A stretch of 64,000 nucleotides of DNA from Pseudoalteromonas rubra (GTDB lineage: Bacteria; Pseudomonadota; Gammaproteobacteria; Enterobacterales; Alteromonadaceae): the NCBI RefSeq assembly GCF_005887115.1, contig NZ_PNCJ01000005.1, forward strand, positions 558,001 through 622,000. The letters run 5' to 3'. The notes beneath the pieces were generated by a model that was not told the DNA's origin, made no database searches, and saw only the letters and a program-made list of their open reading frames with translations. Every line of letters starts with the position of its first letter. The stretch's first letter is position 1. Shown here piece after piece: positions 25,585 to 34,881 of this stretch. The translations under genes were made by a program, and so were the position numbers.

Positions 25585-26217
25585 ATGACCGACGATACAG
25601 AGCAAAAACTCGCTGTTTACCGCCTGGTACTGGAGTACATTAAAGTATTTCTCTGGCCAGCAATTCTTATTCTTGCCTTTGCCATATATGGCGATAAGCT
25701 GTTTAAAATCATAGAGCAAAGAGAGGTTGATGCGTTTGGTCTGAAGCTGGGTAAACAGATTGAAGATATTAGCCACAACTACGAAGCGCAAATAGCCCAG
25801 CTCAAAGAAGATATCGAGGCCAGTCAGACGCCAGAACAACTGCTAAAGAAAGTAGACGGCATCAAAGTAAATCTCGATAAGCAGTTATCCGTGGTAAAAC
25901 AACACGCACTTCAGACTGAGCAAGTGTTAATATCTGACAAAAAAGAGCGGGTCGATCAGTATGAACGAGCAGGCTTTGAAGCCCTCCTTGCTCGCGATGT
26001 CTCGCAGGCTATTTCACAATTTACTGCTGCAGAAGCATTGTGGCCGGATTATCATAATGTCTCCGAAATAAAGCGCCTGCTCATTAAGCAGCAAAGTTTA
26101 TTAACCAATCAGCAAAGCAAAGCCTGGCAAGACCTGTTCAAAACCATTTTAGTTAAGCATTCATGGGGAATGCCAGATGATATCAGAGCGCAGTTCAATC
26201 AGGTTTCAACACATTAG
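25585..26217 (+). CDS. Membrane-anchored coiled-coil protein of unknown function
   Basis: 210 residues from ATG 25585, chosen for the strong AAAGGAG ten bases upstream; the open frame to 25540 uses a TTG. One membrane helix (FLWPAILILAFAIYG, about 20-36), then a predicted long helical coiled coil (about 45-130) and a C-terminal helical part that may form a TPR-like hairpin (AGFEALLARDVSQAISQFTAAEALWPDYHN). No family recognised. Stands alone between two terminator or convergent regions. Confidence 0.7.
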   Translation: MTDDTEQKLAVYRLVLEYIKVFLWPAILILAFAIYGDKLFKIIEQREVDAFGLKLGKQIEDISHNYEAQIAQLKEDIEASQTPEQLLKKVDGIKVNLDKQLSVVKQHALQTEQVLISDKKERVDQYERAGFEALLARDVSQAISQFTAAEALWPDYHNVSEIKRLLIKQQSLLTNQQSKAWQDLFKTILVKHSWGMPDDIRAQFNQVSTH

Positions 26218-26222
26218 ATTGG

Positions 26223-26699
26223 TCAGAGCCAGCGACGAGTTGTGCCCAGAAAATCTCGATAGGCCTGGCCATAAGCTTTTAGCAAAAACCGCTCCTCAGG
26301 TTTAATCTGAAAGCGTGTCATATAACCGATAAAGCTCAATACAGCGAGTGCACCAGCTGGCGATGTCAAATACCAGTTTTGAGCAACCAGCAAGCACAGC
26401 AACCCCACATACATAGGGTTACGGGTAAAGCGATAAACGCCGTCAGTCACCAGCGTAGATGCTTTATCTACATGCACCGGATCAACGCTGGTATTATGAC
26501 GACGGAACGCCCAAACACCCGCCAGAGCCACGACAACGCCTATCGAACTCAATACCAAAGTGCCGCCAATTTTAAGTGACTCGGCCATAGTAAAGTGCCC
26601 GGTAATCTGGACCAGCCCCCAACTAGCTAGCATGTGAAGCAATAAAACAACCGGAGGGGGTATTTTGGTATCCAAAGGATGTTCCTGTAACTTTGACAT
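26223..26699 (-). CDS. Isoprenylcysteine carboxyl methyltransferase-like membrane protein
   Basis: 158 residues from ATG 26699 (AGGGT upstream); another ATG at 26714 is possible. Four membrane segments and the conserved motif LVTDGVYRFTRNPMYVGLL, followed by KPEERFLLKAYGQAYRDF, that is the SAM-binding signature of the ICMT/PEMT family in bacteria. Acts in the inner membrane; bacterial substrates are unknown. Convergent with the coiled-coil protein gene, 5 bp apart. Confidence 0.85.
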   Translation of the reverse strand: MSKLQEHPLDTKIPPPVVLLLHMLASWGLVQITGHFTMAESLKIGGTLVLSSIGVVVALAGVWAFRRHNTSVDPVHVDKASTLVTDGVYRFTRNPMYVGLLCLLVAQNWYLTSPAGALAVLSFIGYMTRFQIKPEERFLLKAYGQAYRDFLGTTRRWL

Positions 26700-26874
26700 A
26701 GTGACCCTAAGCATTAAAAGATGTCATTTAATTGATATGTCGCAATTATTTATCCCATAAAGCTGACAGTTAATCGCAAACACTGGTTTTCAGCCTATGC
26801 TAACGTAAAATGTTGCCCACTCGCACTACACCCTGCGGTCTAGTTTATAAAAAAGTGTAATCCAGAGAGCATTT

Positions 26875-28938
26875 ATGAAGCTTATAAAAACTACCCTCGC
26901 GCTCGCCATTGGTCTTGCCAGTGCCAGCACCTTTGCCGCATCGGCAAAAGATACAATCACAGTTGAAGATATTCCTACTATTCAACGCGTTATTCAAACA
27001 GCAGTGAGCCCGGATGGCGAATCGATTGCATTTCGTCGCTCTGTACCCCGTGAACTGTATGTAGACAGCAACGGTAAAAACTACAGTGAACTGTATGTGG
27101 TTGATGACGAAGGCAATGAAGTGCCTTTTATCACAGGTAAAATCAACGTAGGTAAAATTGAATGGTCAGCAGATGGCAAGTTCATTTACTTCACAGCCAA
27201 GAAAAAAGCAGACAAATTCACGTCACTTTACCGCATTGCAGTCGATGGCGGTGAGGCACAAAAAGTACTGTCGCTCAAAGGCACGTCAATCAATAAGTAC
27301 CGCCTTAGCCCGAACGGCAAGCAGGTTGCAATTTTGGCTATGCCTGCCAAAGATGCAAGCGAAAAAGAGCTTAAAAAGCTGGGCTTTATGGCCGAAGTGT
27401 ATGAGCTGGGTCTGAAAAATAAACAGCTACATTTAGTGGACCTGGTACAGACAAACAAACCTCTGACGCCTGCCGTAGTGCCTGTTGAAGGTTATGTGAG
27501 CGACATCAACTGGTCTGACGATGCCAGCAAGTTATTGGTAAAAACGCAGCCAACAGCGCTGATTGATGATCAGTATATGAAGTCTCAGTGGCATGTGATG
27601 GATGTGGCAACGCAGAAAATCACCACCTCGTTTAAAACCGAAGGTAAGCTGGGTGAAGCGGAATTCTCATACGATGGTAAATACATTGCCATTTTAGGCG
27701 CCGAAGACAAGCACGACCCGGCTAAGGGGCGTTTGTATCTGGCCAATGCCAAAACCGGTAAAGTAGAAGAGTGGATCCCGAACTTTATGGGTCACTTCAA
27801 AGACTTTGAATGGTCAAACCGTAAAAACGTATTGAATTTTATTGCGGATGTAGGCGTTGAGACTTTCATTGGTCAGGTTAAAGTAGGCTCGAGCAAGTAC
27901 AAAAAGCTGGTTAAAGAAGGCAAGTTTATTGCGCACAGCCTGTCAGTTTCTGATTCTGACAAAACCATTGGCGTACGAGCAGAAAGCCCGAAACATCCAA
28001 GCGAAGTGTTTATGGTGCGCTCTAAAAAGCCAACCCGCTTAACCGATTCAAACCCCTGGTTGAACAACAAGCGCCTGGCGAAGCAAGAAGCGATTAACTT
28101 CAAAGCCCGCGACGGCGTTGAGATTGGTGGTGTGCTTATCTACCCTCTGGACTACCAGGAAGGCAAACGTTACCCCTTAATTATGGCGGTACACGGTGGC
28201 CCTGAAAGTCATGACAGAAATGGCTGGCTGACCAGCTACTCAGATCCAGGTCAAATGGGTGCAGCGCGTGGCTATGCAGTGTTCTACCCGAACTACCGCG
28301 GTTCAACAGGCAAAGGCGTTGACTACTCTAAACTAGGCCAGGGCGACTATGCAGGCAAAGAGTTTGACGACTTGGTCGACATGAAAGAGTACCTGGTTAA
28401 CATGGGCCTGGTTGACACCAAACGCGTTGGTATCACAGGTGGCTCTTACGGTGGTTACGCGTCTGCCTGGGGTGCAACTAAATTAACCGAGCACTTTGCC
28501 GCCAGTGTGATGTTCGTAGGTGTAACCAACCAGCTGTCTAAGTTTGGTACGACCGATATTTCAAACGAAATGTTCCTGGTACATGCCCGCTCTTACCCGT
28601 GGCAGAAATGGCAGTGGTATCTTGAACGCAGCCCGATTTACTGGGCTGGCCAGTCGAAAACCCCACTGTTGATCATGCATGGTAAAGACGATCCGCGCGT
28701 TCACCCGGCTCAGTCTATGGAGCTGTACCGCTATATGAAGGTACAAGACAAAGACGTACGTCTGGTTTACTACCCGGGCGAAGGCCATGGTAACCGCAAA
28801 GTTGCTGCTCAGTACGACTACAGCCTGCGCTTAATGCGCTGGATGGATAACTACCTGATCCACGGCAACAAAGACATGCCAGCGTATGAAATTGACCATG
28901 CCGCCAAATTAAAAGCGGTAAAAGAGCAGAATAAATAA
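26875..28938 (+). CDS. Secreted S9 family peptidase (prolyl oligopeptidase/DPP type)
   Basis: 687 residues, clear signal peptide (cleavage after TFAA). Beta-propeller (about 35-400) and catalytic alpha/beta hydrolase domain. Triad: S524 (GGSYGGY), D606 (HGKDDPRVH) and H638 (GEGHGN). Cleaves short peptides, often after proline or at the N-terminus; acts in periplasm or outside. Followed by a strong terminator. Codon choice is notably biased to preferred codons (for example CGC, CTG, AAC), which suggests high expression relative to neighbours (inference). Confidence 0.95.
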   Translation: MKLIKTTLALAIGLASASTFAASAKDTITVEDIPTIQRVIQTAVSPDGESIAFRRSVPRELYVDSNGKNYSELYVVDDEGNEVPFITGKINVGKIEWSADGKFIYFTAKKKADKFTSLYRIAVDGGEAQKVLSLKGTSINKYRLSPNGKQVAILAMPAKDASEKELKKLGFMAEVYELGLKNKQLHLVDLVQTNKPLTPAVVPVEGYVSDINWSDDASKLLVKTQPTALIDDQYMKSQWHVMDVATQKITTSFKTEGKLGEAEFSYDGKYIAILGAEDKHDPAKGRLYLANAKTGKVEEWIPNFMGHFKDFEWSNRKNVLNFIADVGVETFIGQVKVGSSKYKKLVKEGKFIAHSLSVSDSDKTIGVRAESPKHPSEVFMVRSKKPTRLTDSNPWLNNKRLAKQEAINFKARDGVEIGGVLIYPLDYQEGKRYPLIMAVHGGPESHDRNGWLTSYSDPGQMGAARGYAVFYPNYRGSTGKGVDYSKLGQGDYAGKEFDDLVDMKEYLVNMGLVDTKRVGITGGSYGGYASAWGATKLTEHFAASVMFVGVTNQLSKFGTTDISNEMFLVHARSYPWQKWQWYLERSPIYWAGQSKTPLLIMHGKDDPRVHPAQSMELYRYMKVQDKDVRLVYYPGEGHGNRKVAAQYDYSLRLMRWMDNYLIHGNKDMPAYEIDHAAKLKAVKEQNK

Positions 28939-28965
28939 ACTGCTATTTGTATGGTTTTAAAAGAC

Positions 28966-28996
28966 AAAAGGCTTGCCAGATTGGCAAGCCTTTTTT
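28966..28996 (+). terminator. Rho-independent terminator of the S9 peptidase gene
   Basis: AAAAGGCTTGCCA (28966-28978) pairs with TGGCAAGCCTTTT (28982-28994) across a 3 nt loop and ends in TTTTTT. 27 bp beyond the stop codon. Confidence 0.92.
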
Positions 28997-29269
28997 GTTT
29001 ATGGTGGATATTCAAAGTGGATTAGTGTTTTGCCATGCGCAATAGAACACTTTCTAACAGTCAGCCATCAAACAAGGACTATATACCGAATTTGTTCCGG
29101 CCAAACCTGACTTACCAACGATAAATAGCCTTTTCTATTAAAGTACCGCGAATCCCTCAGCCACCACTTACTTTATGCCGATAAGCAATTGTTTTTTTAG
29201 CAGCCAGTGATGTTATTTCAGTGATGCTGGCTGCCTAAACTTTTAAAGGGGATGGACCCTGATTCGTCT
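28997..29269. other. Gene-free gap between convergent genes
   Basis: About 270 bp between the S9 terminator and the end of the S33 hydrolase gene. No ORF with a ribosome-binding site and no stable hairpin was recognised. Confidence 0.4.
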
Positions 29270-30922
29270 TTACCAGTCTACCAGACTGGTGAATGTGCCG
29301 AAAGCTTGAGCAAACTGTTCCGGCTGAGCTTGTTTAAGCGTCAAACGCTGCTCGATTGTCATGGTTTGCACTGTCCCCTCATAGGCATCGCTTGCACCAA
29401 AGAGCATTAGACTTTCAAACTCCGAAGCTGAAAAGCTGAGCCCTTTGAGATGACTCACACAACTGGTATCTGGCTCAGACCATAGATTTTCAATAAAGCT
29501 CTTCATAACTTGAGCACCACAGGTTTCAGTTCCTTCCTTCATGTGTGTGACAAAAACCACCCCGTGTTCAGTTTGTGGAAACTCCACATAACGTTGATTA
29601 ACATTAGTAAAAGTAGCTTGTATCAGCGGTATATCATAGTGTGGTGTTTGTGGATCTACATCGCCATTGATGGCCAGGGTTGGCATATAATGATGCATAT
29701 TTTGATAAATAAATTCATCGCTGTAGCGATTACCCCATATGGTTTTATCAACCTCCTTTTGCAGCAGGAAGTAAGTGGGATAACAGGCTACGGCCCCCTG
29801 ACAAAACGCCAAACGCTCTGTTAAATCTCGCTCCACGTCATTGAGCTCATTATTGCTAATTAACCGTGAAATGACACTGGAATAACCCAGTGGATCTTTG
29901 GCGGGCAGTTGAACTAACTCCCGACCTTCCCCTCTCAATATAAACTGATGTAAATTATTGAGCGCCAAGACGTCATCGTTATTGCAACGTGCCAGACGAT
30001 AAAAAGCCGGCATTAATATTTGTTCTAACGAACGCGTCATAGAAATGGTTGCAAACGCTTGTAACTCGTCGCGAATAAATGCCAAATCAGGACAATGTTG
30101 ACCATTAAACACTCGCTGTAACAGCGAGCGAATTGCTTGATCTGCCTCGCCATGAAACTTACTACTGCACAGAGCGTCCTGATCACAGTAATGGCTCAAC
30201 TGAGTAAAAATTTTGCCGTAATTCTCATCCCAGAGGTCTAACCCAGCCCCGGTTGCAGGAAACACGGAATCTAATATCAGACTTTGCGCGCCAGTCGGCG
30301 CCACCTGACTGAAACGCTGTGCCCAAAAAGTGCCATATGACACGCCATAAACATGACTTGGCAGCCAGTCTAATATCTTGCTTTTACCTATCACATAATC
30401 GAGATCTTTCGCAGCTGAAGTGGTATTAAACTGATATAGCCCCTCTCCCCACTGGTTATATAAATCGTCAAAACAACCTTGCCAATAGGCCTCGTAATCT
30501 TGGGAAGGTGGATTGTTACACCCCAAATGGGTCGACCAGCCTACGCCACGGTGTTCAAGCACATATAAGTCGTAGTCATTCGTAAAGGGTGCCAGTGAGC
30601 TGTCAAATTGCTTAACAAAAAAGCTCCCAGAGCCACCCGGCCCGCCCTGTAAAAACCATATTTGCCCGCGGCTGTTACCCGAACGTGCAAGATGTTTCGA
30701 GACTAACACGTCAATTTGCTTGCCTGTTGGGTCATCCCAATTCAATGGCACCTGAGCCAAAGTACATTCGTTGCGGCTATCAAGGCTTTGAAACTGGCTT
30801 GGGCATGGCCCCCAGTCAAACGCAAAATATTGGTTAAAGCTCGACTTAACAGGACTATTTGCCCAACCAGAAGTGCTGGCTAAACAGCCTGCCAGCACAC
30901 AGGTTTTAACTAAAAAGTGCAT
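29270..30922 (-). CDS. Secreted S33-type alpha/beta hydrolase with TAP-like C-terminus
   Basis: 550 residues from ATG 30922, selected for AAGAAAGGA upstream; signal peptide MHFLVKTCVLAGCLASTSGW. Alpha/beta hydrolase features: oxyanion loop FLQGGPGGSG, nucleophile S195 in YGVSYGTFW, Asp in NGDVDPQTP, His in QTEHGVV. This layout is that of tripeptidyl aminopeptidases (family S33, TAP-like). It removes N-terminal residues or peptides in the periplasm. Preceded, 95 bp upstream on the same strand, by a small Cys-rich peptide gene; together they may be an operon. Confidence 0.88.
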   Translation of the reverse strand: MHFLVKTCVLAGCLASTSGWANSPVKSSFNQYFAFDWGPCPSQFQSLDSRNECTLAQVPLNWDDPTGKQIDVLVSKHLARSGNSRGQIWFLQGGPGGSGSFFVKQFDSSLAPFTNDYDLYVLEHRGVGWSTHLGCNNPPSQDYEAYWQGCFDDLYNQWGEGLYQFNTTSAAKDLDYVIGKSKILDWLPSHVYGVSYGTFWAQRFSQVAPTGAQSLILDSVFPATGAGLDLWDENYGKIFTQLSHYCDQDALCSSKFHGEADQAIRSLLQRVFNGQHCPDLAFIRDELQAFATISMTRSLEQILMPAFYRLARCNNDDVLALNNLHQFILRGEGRELVQLPAKDPLGYSSVISRLISNNELNDVERDLTERLAFCQGAVACYPTYFLLQKEVDKTIWGNRYSDEFIYQNMHHYMPTLAINGDVDPQTPHYDIPLIQATFTNVNQRYVEFPQTEHGVVFVTHMKEGTETCGAQVMKSFIENLWSEPDTSCVSHLKGLSFSASEFESLMLFGASDAYEGTVQTMTIEQRLTLKQAQPEQFAQAFGTFTSLVDW

Positions 30923-31017
30923 ATTAATTCCTTTCTTATATTTGTAAAAATCCCCCAAAGAAGGGATAGCTCAACGCCAACGTATCTTTAAAAACACGCG
31001 TGCGACGACACAGAACC

Positions 31018-31185
31018 TCAACGGTTCTCCGACCTACAGAGACACCAGTTGAAGCACTTGCCTCCCATATCCATAGAGCAACAGATAGCACTGGGTGTCT
31101 GTGTTTTCGTTTGCACCACAGCCATCAGCACACAATTCCGTTTTTTCCAGCGTTCAGGCCAATTAAGCTCTCCTCGTATGTCCAT
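31018..31185 (-). CDS. Small Cys-rich peptide, unknown
   Basis: 55 residues. Start ATG 31185 has an excellent RBS (GAAAGGAAAAGCAG). Sequence: N-terminal part MDIRGELNWPERWKKRNC, then TPSAICCSMDMGGKCFNWC and LCRSENR. Six Cys, no classical signal peptide. No known family. It lies 95 bp upstream of a secreted S33 hydrolase on the same strand, with 670 bp of gene-free DNA upstream. It could be a ribosomal peptide precursor or a metal-binding peptide. Chance ORF remains possible, but the RBS and position argue for a real gene. Confidence 0.5.
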   Translation of the reverse strand: MDIRGELNWPERWKKRNCVLMAVVQTKTQTPSAICCSMDMGGKCFNWCLCRSENR

Positions 31186-31859
31186 CTGCTTTTCCTTTCG
31201 GTTATGAGGCAAATTTGCTGAAGTCGTTACAAGAGATGTACCAGAATTTAAAAAACATAAACCTTTGGTTTTGCTTGGCTTTAATTTTCAGTTTGATAGA
31301 AACCAGAAAGAGGCGTGCCGGTTTTGGCACAGATGAAACAAACAAATGTGTCGAAATTGAGACAGGGATTAATAAGCGCTCTGTGGAGAAGAATCAGCAC
31401 AGGCAAAGCAATCTAAATCTAGACAAATATCATTAAACGGTCATCAAAAAGTCTCCGGGCGTTTGTACCCCACACTTTGCTGTTGACTAAGTGACTACCC
31501 CTTGCTTTTAATACGTTACAGCACTTTTTGTTGCAAAGCTGCCAGACTGGACGGATCTTAATGGTTTCGATAACCAGTTTGGGAAAGAGGATCTTGAGAG
31601 ATCCCCATCCTAAGACTTGCCTGTCACACTTCGGTAGATTGAACTTGGAAGTGCACCAACTTTTTCTGTGTATTTTTTATTTTCAACGACTTGTCTATGC
31701 AATTACGCACTATGATCTATACAGGACTATTTTACTCGCAAACTTCTAAAACATGTACGTCTCACTAAATACTTGAATCCTCCCAAATTGCCAGTTTCCC
31801 CTTTGCTGTCTACAGTTTAATAATGACTGACCGTTAAATGCTCAGGTGTTAATAACCCT
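31186..31859. other. Long gene-poor intergenic stretch
   Basis: About 670 bp, AT-rich, between the divergent small-peptide/hydrolase pair and the SCO gene. Open frames at 31215-31436 and 31528-31749 lack ribosome-binding sites and family features. It may hold promoters for both sides or an unrecognised RNA; nothing could be supported. Confidence 0.4.
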
Positions 31860-32375
31860 ATGCTGAAATCATCGTTTATGGTGTTGTTGCTTTGCCTGCT
31901 GCTGGGGATTATTTTTGGGCTGCCGTTTGTACCGCTTGAAAGTAACCGCACAGTGGAAGCGCCTTTTTTAGAGCACTCGGGTAGCGATAAAGCGGTGGTG
32001 TTTTTTGGCTTTAGTCACTGCGGTGGGGTTTGTCCCACTACCCTGCTGATTTTAAAAAGTTTATTAGACAATACAACGCGGCAAAGCCAATGGCCGCAGG
32101 TGGTGTTTGTTGATATAGACGAGAATAGCTCAACTCAACAAGCGCAAACACATGCCCGCTCCTATCACAGTGCTTTTTCTGGCGTTCATGCCAAAGCGGA
32201 ATCACTGGCTCAGCTGAGCCGGGATTTTGGCCTGAATATTCAACAAAATGGCGAGCAGATCAGGCACCAGGGGCGTACCTATTTACTTGCCCGCTCGCAA
32301 CAACGATGGCGCATAGTCAAGGCTTACAACCCTGAGACCTTTGATTTTAAAACGCTACAAGATGAGCTTTATTAA
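31860..32375 (+). CDS. SCO1/SenC family copper-chaperone-like protein
   Basis: 171 residues with an N-terminal hydrophobic anchor (about 5-25). The thioredoxin-like domain shows the SCO copper site: C54-G-G-V-C58 in [13 protein letters not shown] and probably H136 ([10 protein letters not shown]), with VVFVDIDEN as the typical strand. Such proteins deliver copper to the CuA site of cytochrome oxidase or act as thiol reductases. No oxidase gene is adjacent. Its stop lies only 11 bp before the chemoreceptor gene, so the two are a transcription unit. Confidence 0.88.
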   Translation: MLKSSFMVLLLCLLLGIIFGLPFVPLESNRTVEAPFLEHSGSDKAVVFFGFSHCGGVCPTTLLILKSLLDNTTRQSQWPQVVFVDIDENSSTQQAQTHARSYHSAFSGVHAKAESLAQLSRDFGLNIQQNGEQIRHQGRTYLLARSQQRWRIVKAYNPETFDFKTLQDELY

Positions 32376-32386
32376 CGAGGCACACC

Positions 32387-33958
32387 ATGCTTAATAACCT
32401 GCTAATTTGTTATGACGATAAACTCAGCGACTATATGAAAGCCAGGTTTGATGAGGACTTTAAACGCGCCGATAAAATCGTACTCATGACCCTGCTGGCG
32501 TTTTATTTTATGGTGGCGCTGTTAACCCCCTGGCAAAACGGCTATTTTATGCTCGGGATCCTGGGTGGCGGCGCGGTGTTTGGCATTTGCTTCGCGGCTT
32601 ATAAAACCATGCCGGGCGCATTTATGACTCGCATTATCATGGCGGTTGGGTTAACCGCCATGATGGCTATCACCATACAGCAGGCCAACGGCCTGGGCGA
32701 AGGTCATTTTATTTTCTTTCTCAATTTTACGATTCTGATCCGCTACCGAGATGTTATGCCTTTGTTTTCCCTCATTGGTGTGACCGTTGCGCACCACCTC
32801 ACTATGACCTACTGTCAGAGCATTGGGGCACAACTATGGGGAACTCCCATTATTATCTTCTCCTGGGGAGATCAAACCGACTGGGGATTGATCGCGCCTT
32901 TGCTATATCATATTGTGATTGCCCTGATAGGCGCAGCCATTGCCATTTACTATATCCATGATGGCAATATTAAATTTGTCGCTTCTAATCAGGTGATAGG
33001 CCTGGTGCAAAAAGGCGCTGACGGTGACTTAACAGACCGCATAGATACCGTGGAAGAAACCAACTTGTCGCGCATTGTTAATGGCTTTTTTGACCGGCTC
33101 AACAATGCCTTGCTCGATACCGCCAGCACGGCAAAAACCCTTACGCAACAAGCCGAAGATACCACACGGCAAGCCCAAAGCAGTGCCCAGGCTGCACAGG
33201 AGCAGCAATCTGAAATTGTGAAAATATCATCCGCCGTCGACCAAATGACATCCGCTACCGGAGAAATCGCCAGTAACGCAGAACAGACAGCCTCTGCATT
33301 GCGTGAAGCGGTTGATAACAGTCGCACCGGACAGACCCTGGCCAACAAGTTTGAACAAACCATAGACACGCTGTCATCCCGGGTAAAAGCTGCCACCCAG
33401 GTACTCGATCAGCTGGAGCAAAGCAGCCAGCAGATCAGCACCATTGTTGCGACTATCCGGGGGATCTCGGAGCAAACCAATTTACTTGCGTTAAACGCGG
33501 CCATTGAAGCCGCCCGAGCCGGTGAGCAAGGCCGGGGGTTTGCTGTGGTCGCGGACGAAGTCAGGGTCTTGTCACAGCGCACTCACGCCTCCACGGAAGA
33601 GATCTCAGCAATGATCAATACATTGCAGTCCACCTCTCACTCGGCGGTAGAGACGATGAATCAATGCTATGAGCTGACCTCGGCAAGTGTGGATGACGCC
33701 AGCAATGCATCTCGTAGCTTTAGTGAAATCGCCAATCTTATCAGCGATATAAATGCAATGGCCTCACAAATTGCTACCGCCGCTGAGCAACAATCGGCAA
33801 TGACGAACGACATACGGCAAAATACGGATAACATTCAGGATGCGTCCAGCCAGTTTTTGAATGACGCAGAGGAAAGTCTGCAATATGCTTCCAAGCTCAG
33901 TGATATGTCAGTTAAGCTAAATCGCCAGATCCAGCAGTTTAAACTGACTCGAGAGTGA
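32387..33958 (+). CDS. Methyl-accepting chemotaxis protein with histidine-bearing multi-helix membrane sensor
   Basis: 523 residues. Six or so membrane helices (about 28-190) instead of the usual two with a periplasmic domain. Conserved-looking His residues lie in or near them: H107 in GEGHFIFF, a YRD motif at 120-122, H136-H137, H175 and H191. This sensor layout recurs in other chemoreceptors and cyclases that read HFHFF ... YRDW ... HH. HAMP-like segment at about 200-245, then MCP signalling core with the tip [21 protein letters not shown] (about 360-380). Co-transcribed with the SCO gene, so a metal, redox or O2 signal is plausible (inference). Confidence 0.88.
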   Translation: MLNNLLICYDDKLSDYMKARFDEDFKRADKIVLMTLLAFYFMVALLTPWQNGYFMLGILGGGAVFGICFAAYKTMPGAFMTRIIMAVGLTAMMAITIQQANGLGEGHFIFFLNFTILIRYRDVMPLFSLIGVTVAHHLTMTYCQSIGAQLWGTPIIIFSWGDQTDWGLIAPLLYHIVIALIGAAIAIYYIHDGNIKFVASNQVIGLVQKGADGDLTDRIDTVEETNLSRIVNGFFDRLNNALLDTASTAKTLTQQAEDTTRQAQSSAQAAQEQQSEIVKISSAVDQMTSATGEIASNAEQTASALREAVDNSRTGQTLANKFEQTIDTLSSRVKAATQVLDQLEQSSQQISTIVATIRGISEQTNLLALNAAIEAARAGEQGRGFAVVADEVRVLSQRTHASTEEISAMINTLQSTSHSAVETMNQCYELTSASVDDASNASRSFSEIANLISDINAMASQIATAAEQQSAMTNDIRQNTDNIQDASSQFLNDAEESLQYASKLSDMSVKLNRQIQQFKLTRE

Positions 33959-34054
33959 CATAGCCAGCACAATAAAATAATTTATATCAGTGACTTGACT
34001 TCTTTTTCAGACAGTGTTGATTCGCTGTTAAACCGACAAATGTGTAAAAAATTG

Positions 34055-34083
34055 TTTTACTTTTCACAGTACATGCCTATAAT
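34055..34083 (+). promoter_or_regulatory. Promoter upstream of the LipL32-like gene
   Basis: Perfect TATAAT (34078-34083) with TTTTAC (34055-34060) 17 bp upstream. Start codon is 38 bp downstream of the -10. Confidence 0.55.
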
Positions 34084-34120
34084 TCGAGCGAATTTAAAAT
34101 GGTGACATGGAGTCAACACA

Positions 34121-34807
34121 ATGAAAATGAAGTTATCCGGAAAGATCCTCCCTCTGATTGCGCTAACCACTCTTGCAGGTTGTATGAGTACTGGTCCACA
34201 TCTTAAAAGCTCTGTCTCTGAAGGTGTAGCCGGAATTGAAGCGCGTCTCCCTTATGCCAATTACAGCAATTACTTTGGTTACGTTGATAAATCTGTTGTA
34301 CCAGAAGGTAAATATAAAGGTAAAGATACTTACTATCTGTATGTCTGGGTGCCTGCTGCGGTCGACGAAATTGGCGTTTCTATGATTTCACCTGCCGTTG
34401 CAACACCAGGTGACAAAGACTTTGTTCACGCAAACTTTAAACCAGGCATGGACAAGGATGCCAATAAGTTTTTTGACACGTATATTGTCCTGGATCGCAT
34501 GAACATCATCGACAGCAACAGCATTGCTGACGGTGGCAAAGTTTTACAAAACCTGGGTCGTAATGATGACAGCAGTGAATTACCAGCAAATCCAAGTGGT
34601 GCAAGCTATAACTCATTGTTGCGTAAAACAACCTCGATGAATAACCCGACTGAGGCGCTGGTACGTGGTGTATATCGCATCGGCTTTACGTCATTCCGCT
34701 CTTCTGTTGAAGGCTCTTTTGAAGCAACCATAGGTACCAATGTACCAGGTGTAAAAATTGCCGCCTCTTTGTCTGAATTAGACGCGCTGGTAAATAATAA
34801 GCTGTAA
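34121..34807 (+). CDS. LipL32-like surface lipoprotein
   Basis: 228 residues. Lipoprotein signal with lipobox L-A-G-C21. The mature part follows Leptospira LipL32 by eye: LPYANYSNYFGYVDK, TYYLYVWVPAAVDEIGVSMISP, FFDTYIVLDRMNII, YNSLLRKT and LVRGVYRIGFTSF. LipL32 is the main outer-membrane lipoprotein of pathogenic leptospires; homologues in Pseudoalteromonas are known. The calcium-binding Asp-rich loop of LipL32 is shorter here (NDDSSELP). Single gene with its own promoter and terminator, probably well expressed. Function is not established even in Leptospira. Confidence 0.88.
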   Translation: MKMKLSGKILPLIALTTLAGCMSTGPHLKSSVSEGVAGIEARLPYANYSNYFGYVDKSVVPEGKYKGKDTYYLYVWVPAAVDEIGVSMISPAVATPGDKDFVHANFKPGMDKDANKFFDTYIVLDRMNIIDSNSIADGGKVLQNLGRNDDSSELPANPSGASYNSLLRKTTSMNNPTEALVRGVYRIGFTSFRSSVEGSFEATIGTNVPGVKIAASLSELDALVNNKL

Positions 34808-34837
34808 CCCAGACAATTTCACAGACCAATTAAGTTA

Positions 34838-34872
34838 TGCCAGCCTTACCCGGGCTGGCATTTTCGTTTTTA
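34838..34872 (+). terminator. Terminator after the LipL32-like gene
   Basis: TGCCAGCC (34838-34845) pairs with GGCTGGCA (34853-34860), followed by TTTTCGTTTTT. It may also serve the convergent MFS gene. Confidence 0.8.
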
Positions 34873-34881
34873 TCTTACAGG

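Noticed and set aside
31215-31749. Two short plus-strand ORFs in the 670 bp gap before the SCO gene
   Set aside because: No RBS, no leader or Cys pattern like the peptide genes, and low-complexity translation.
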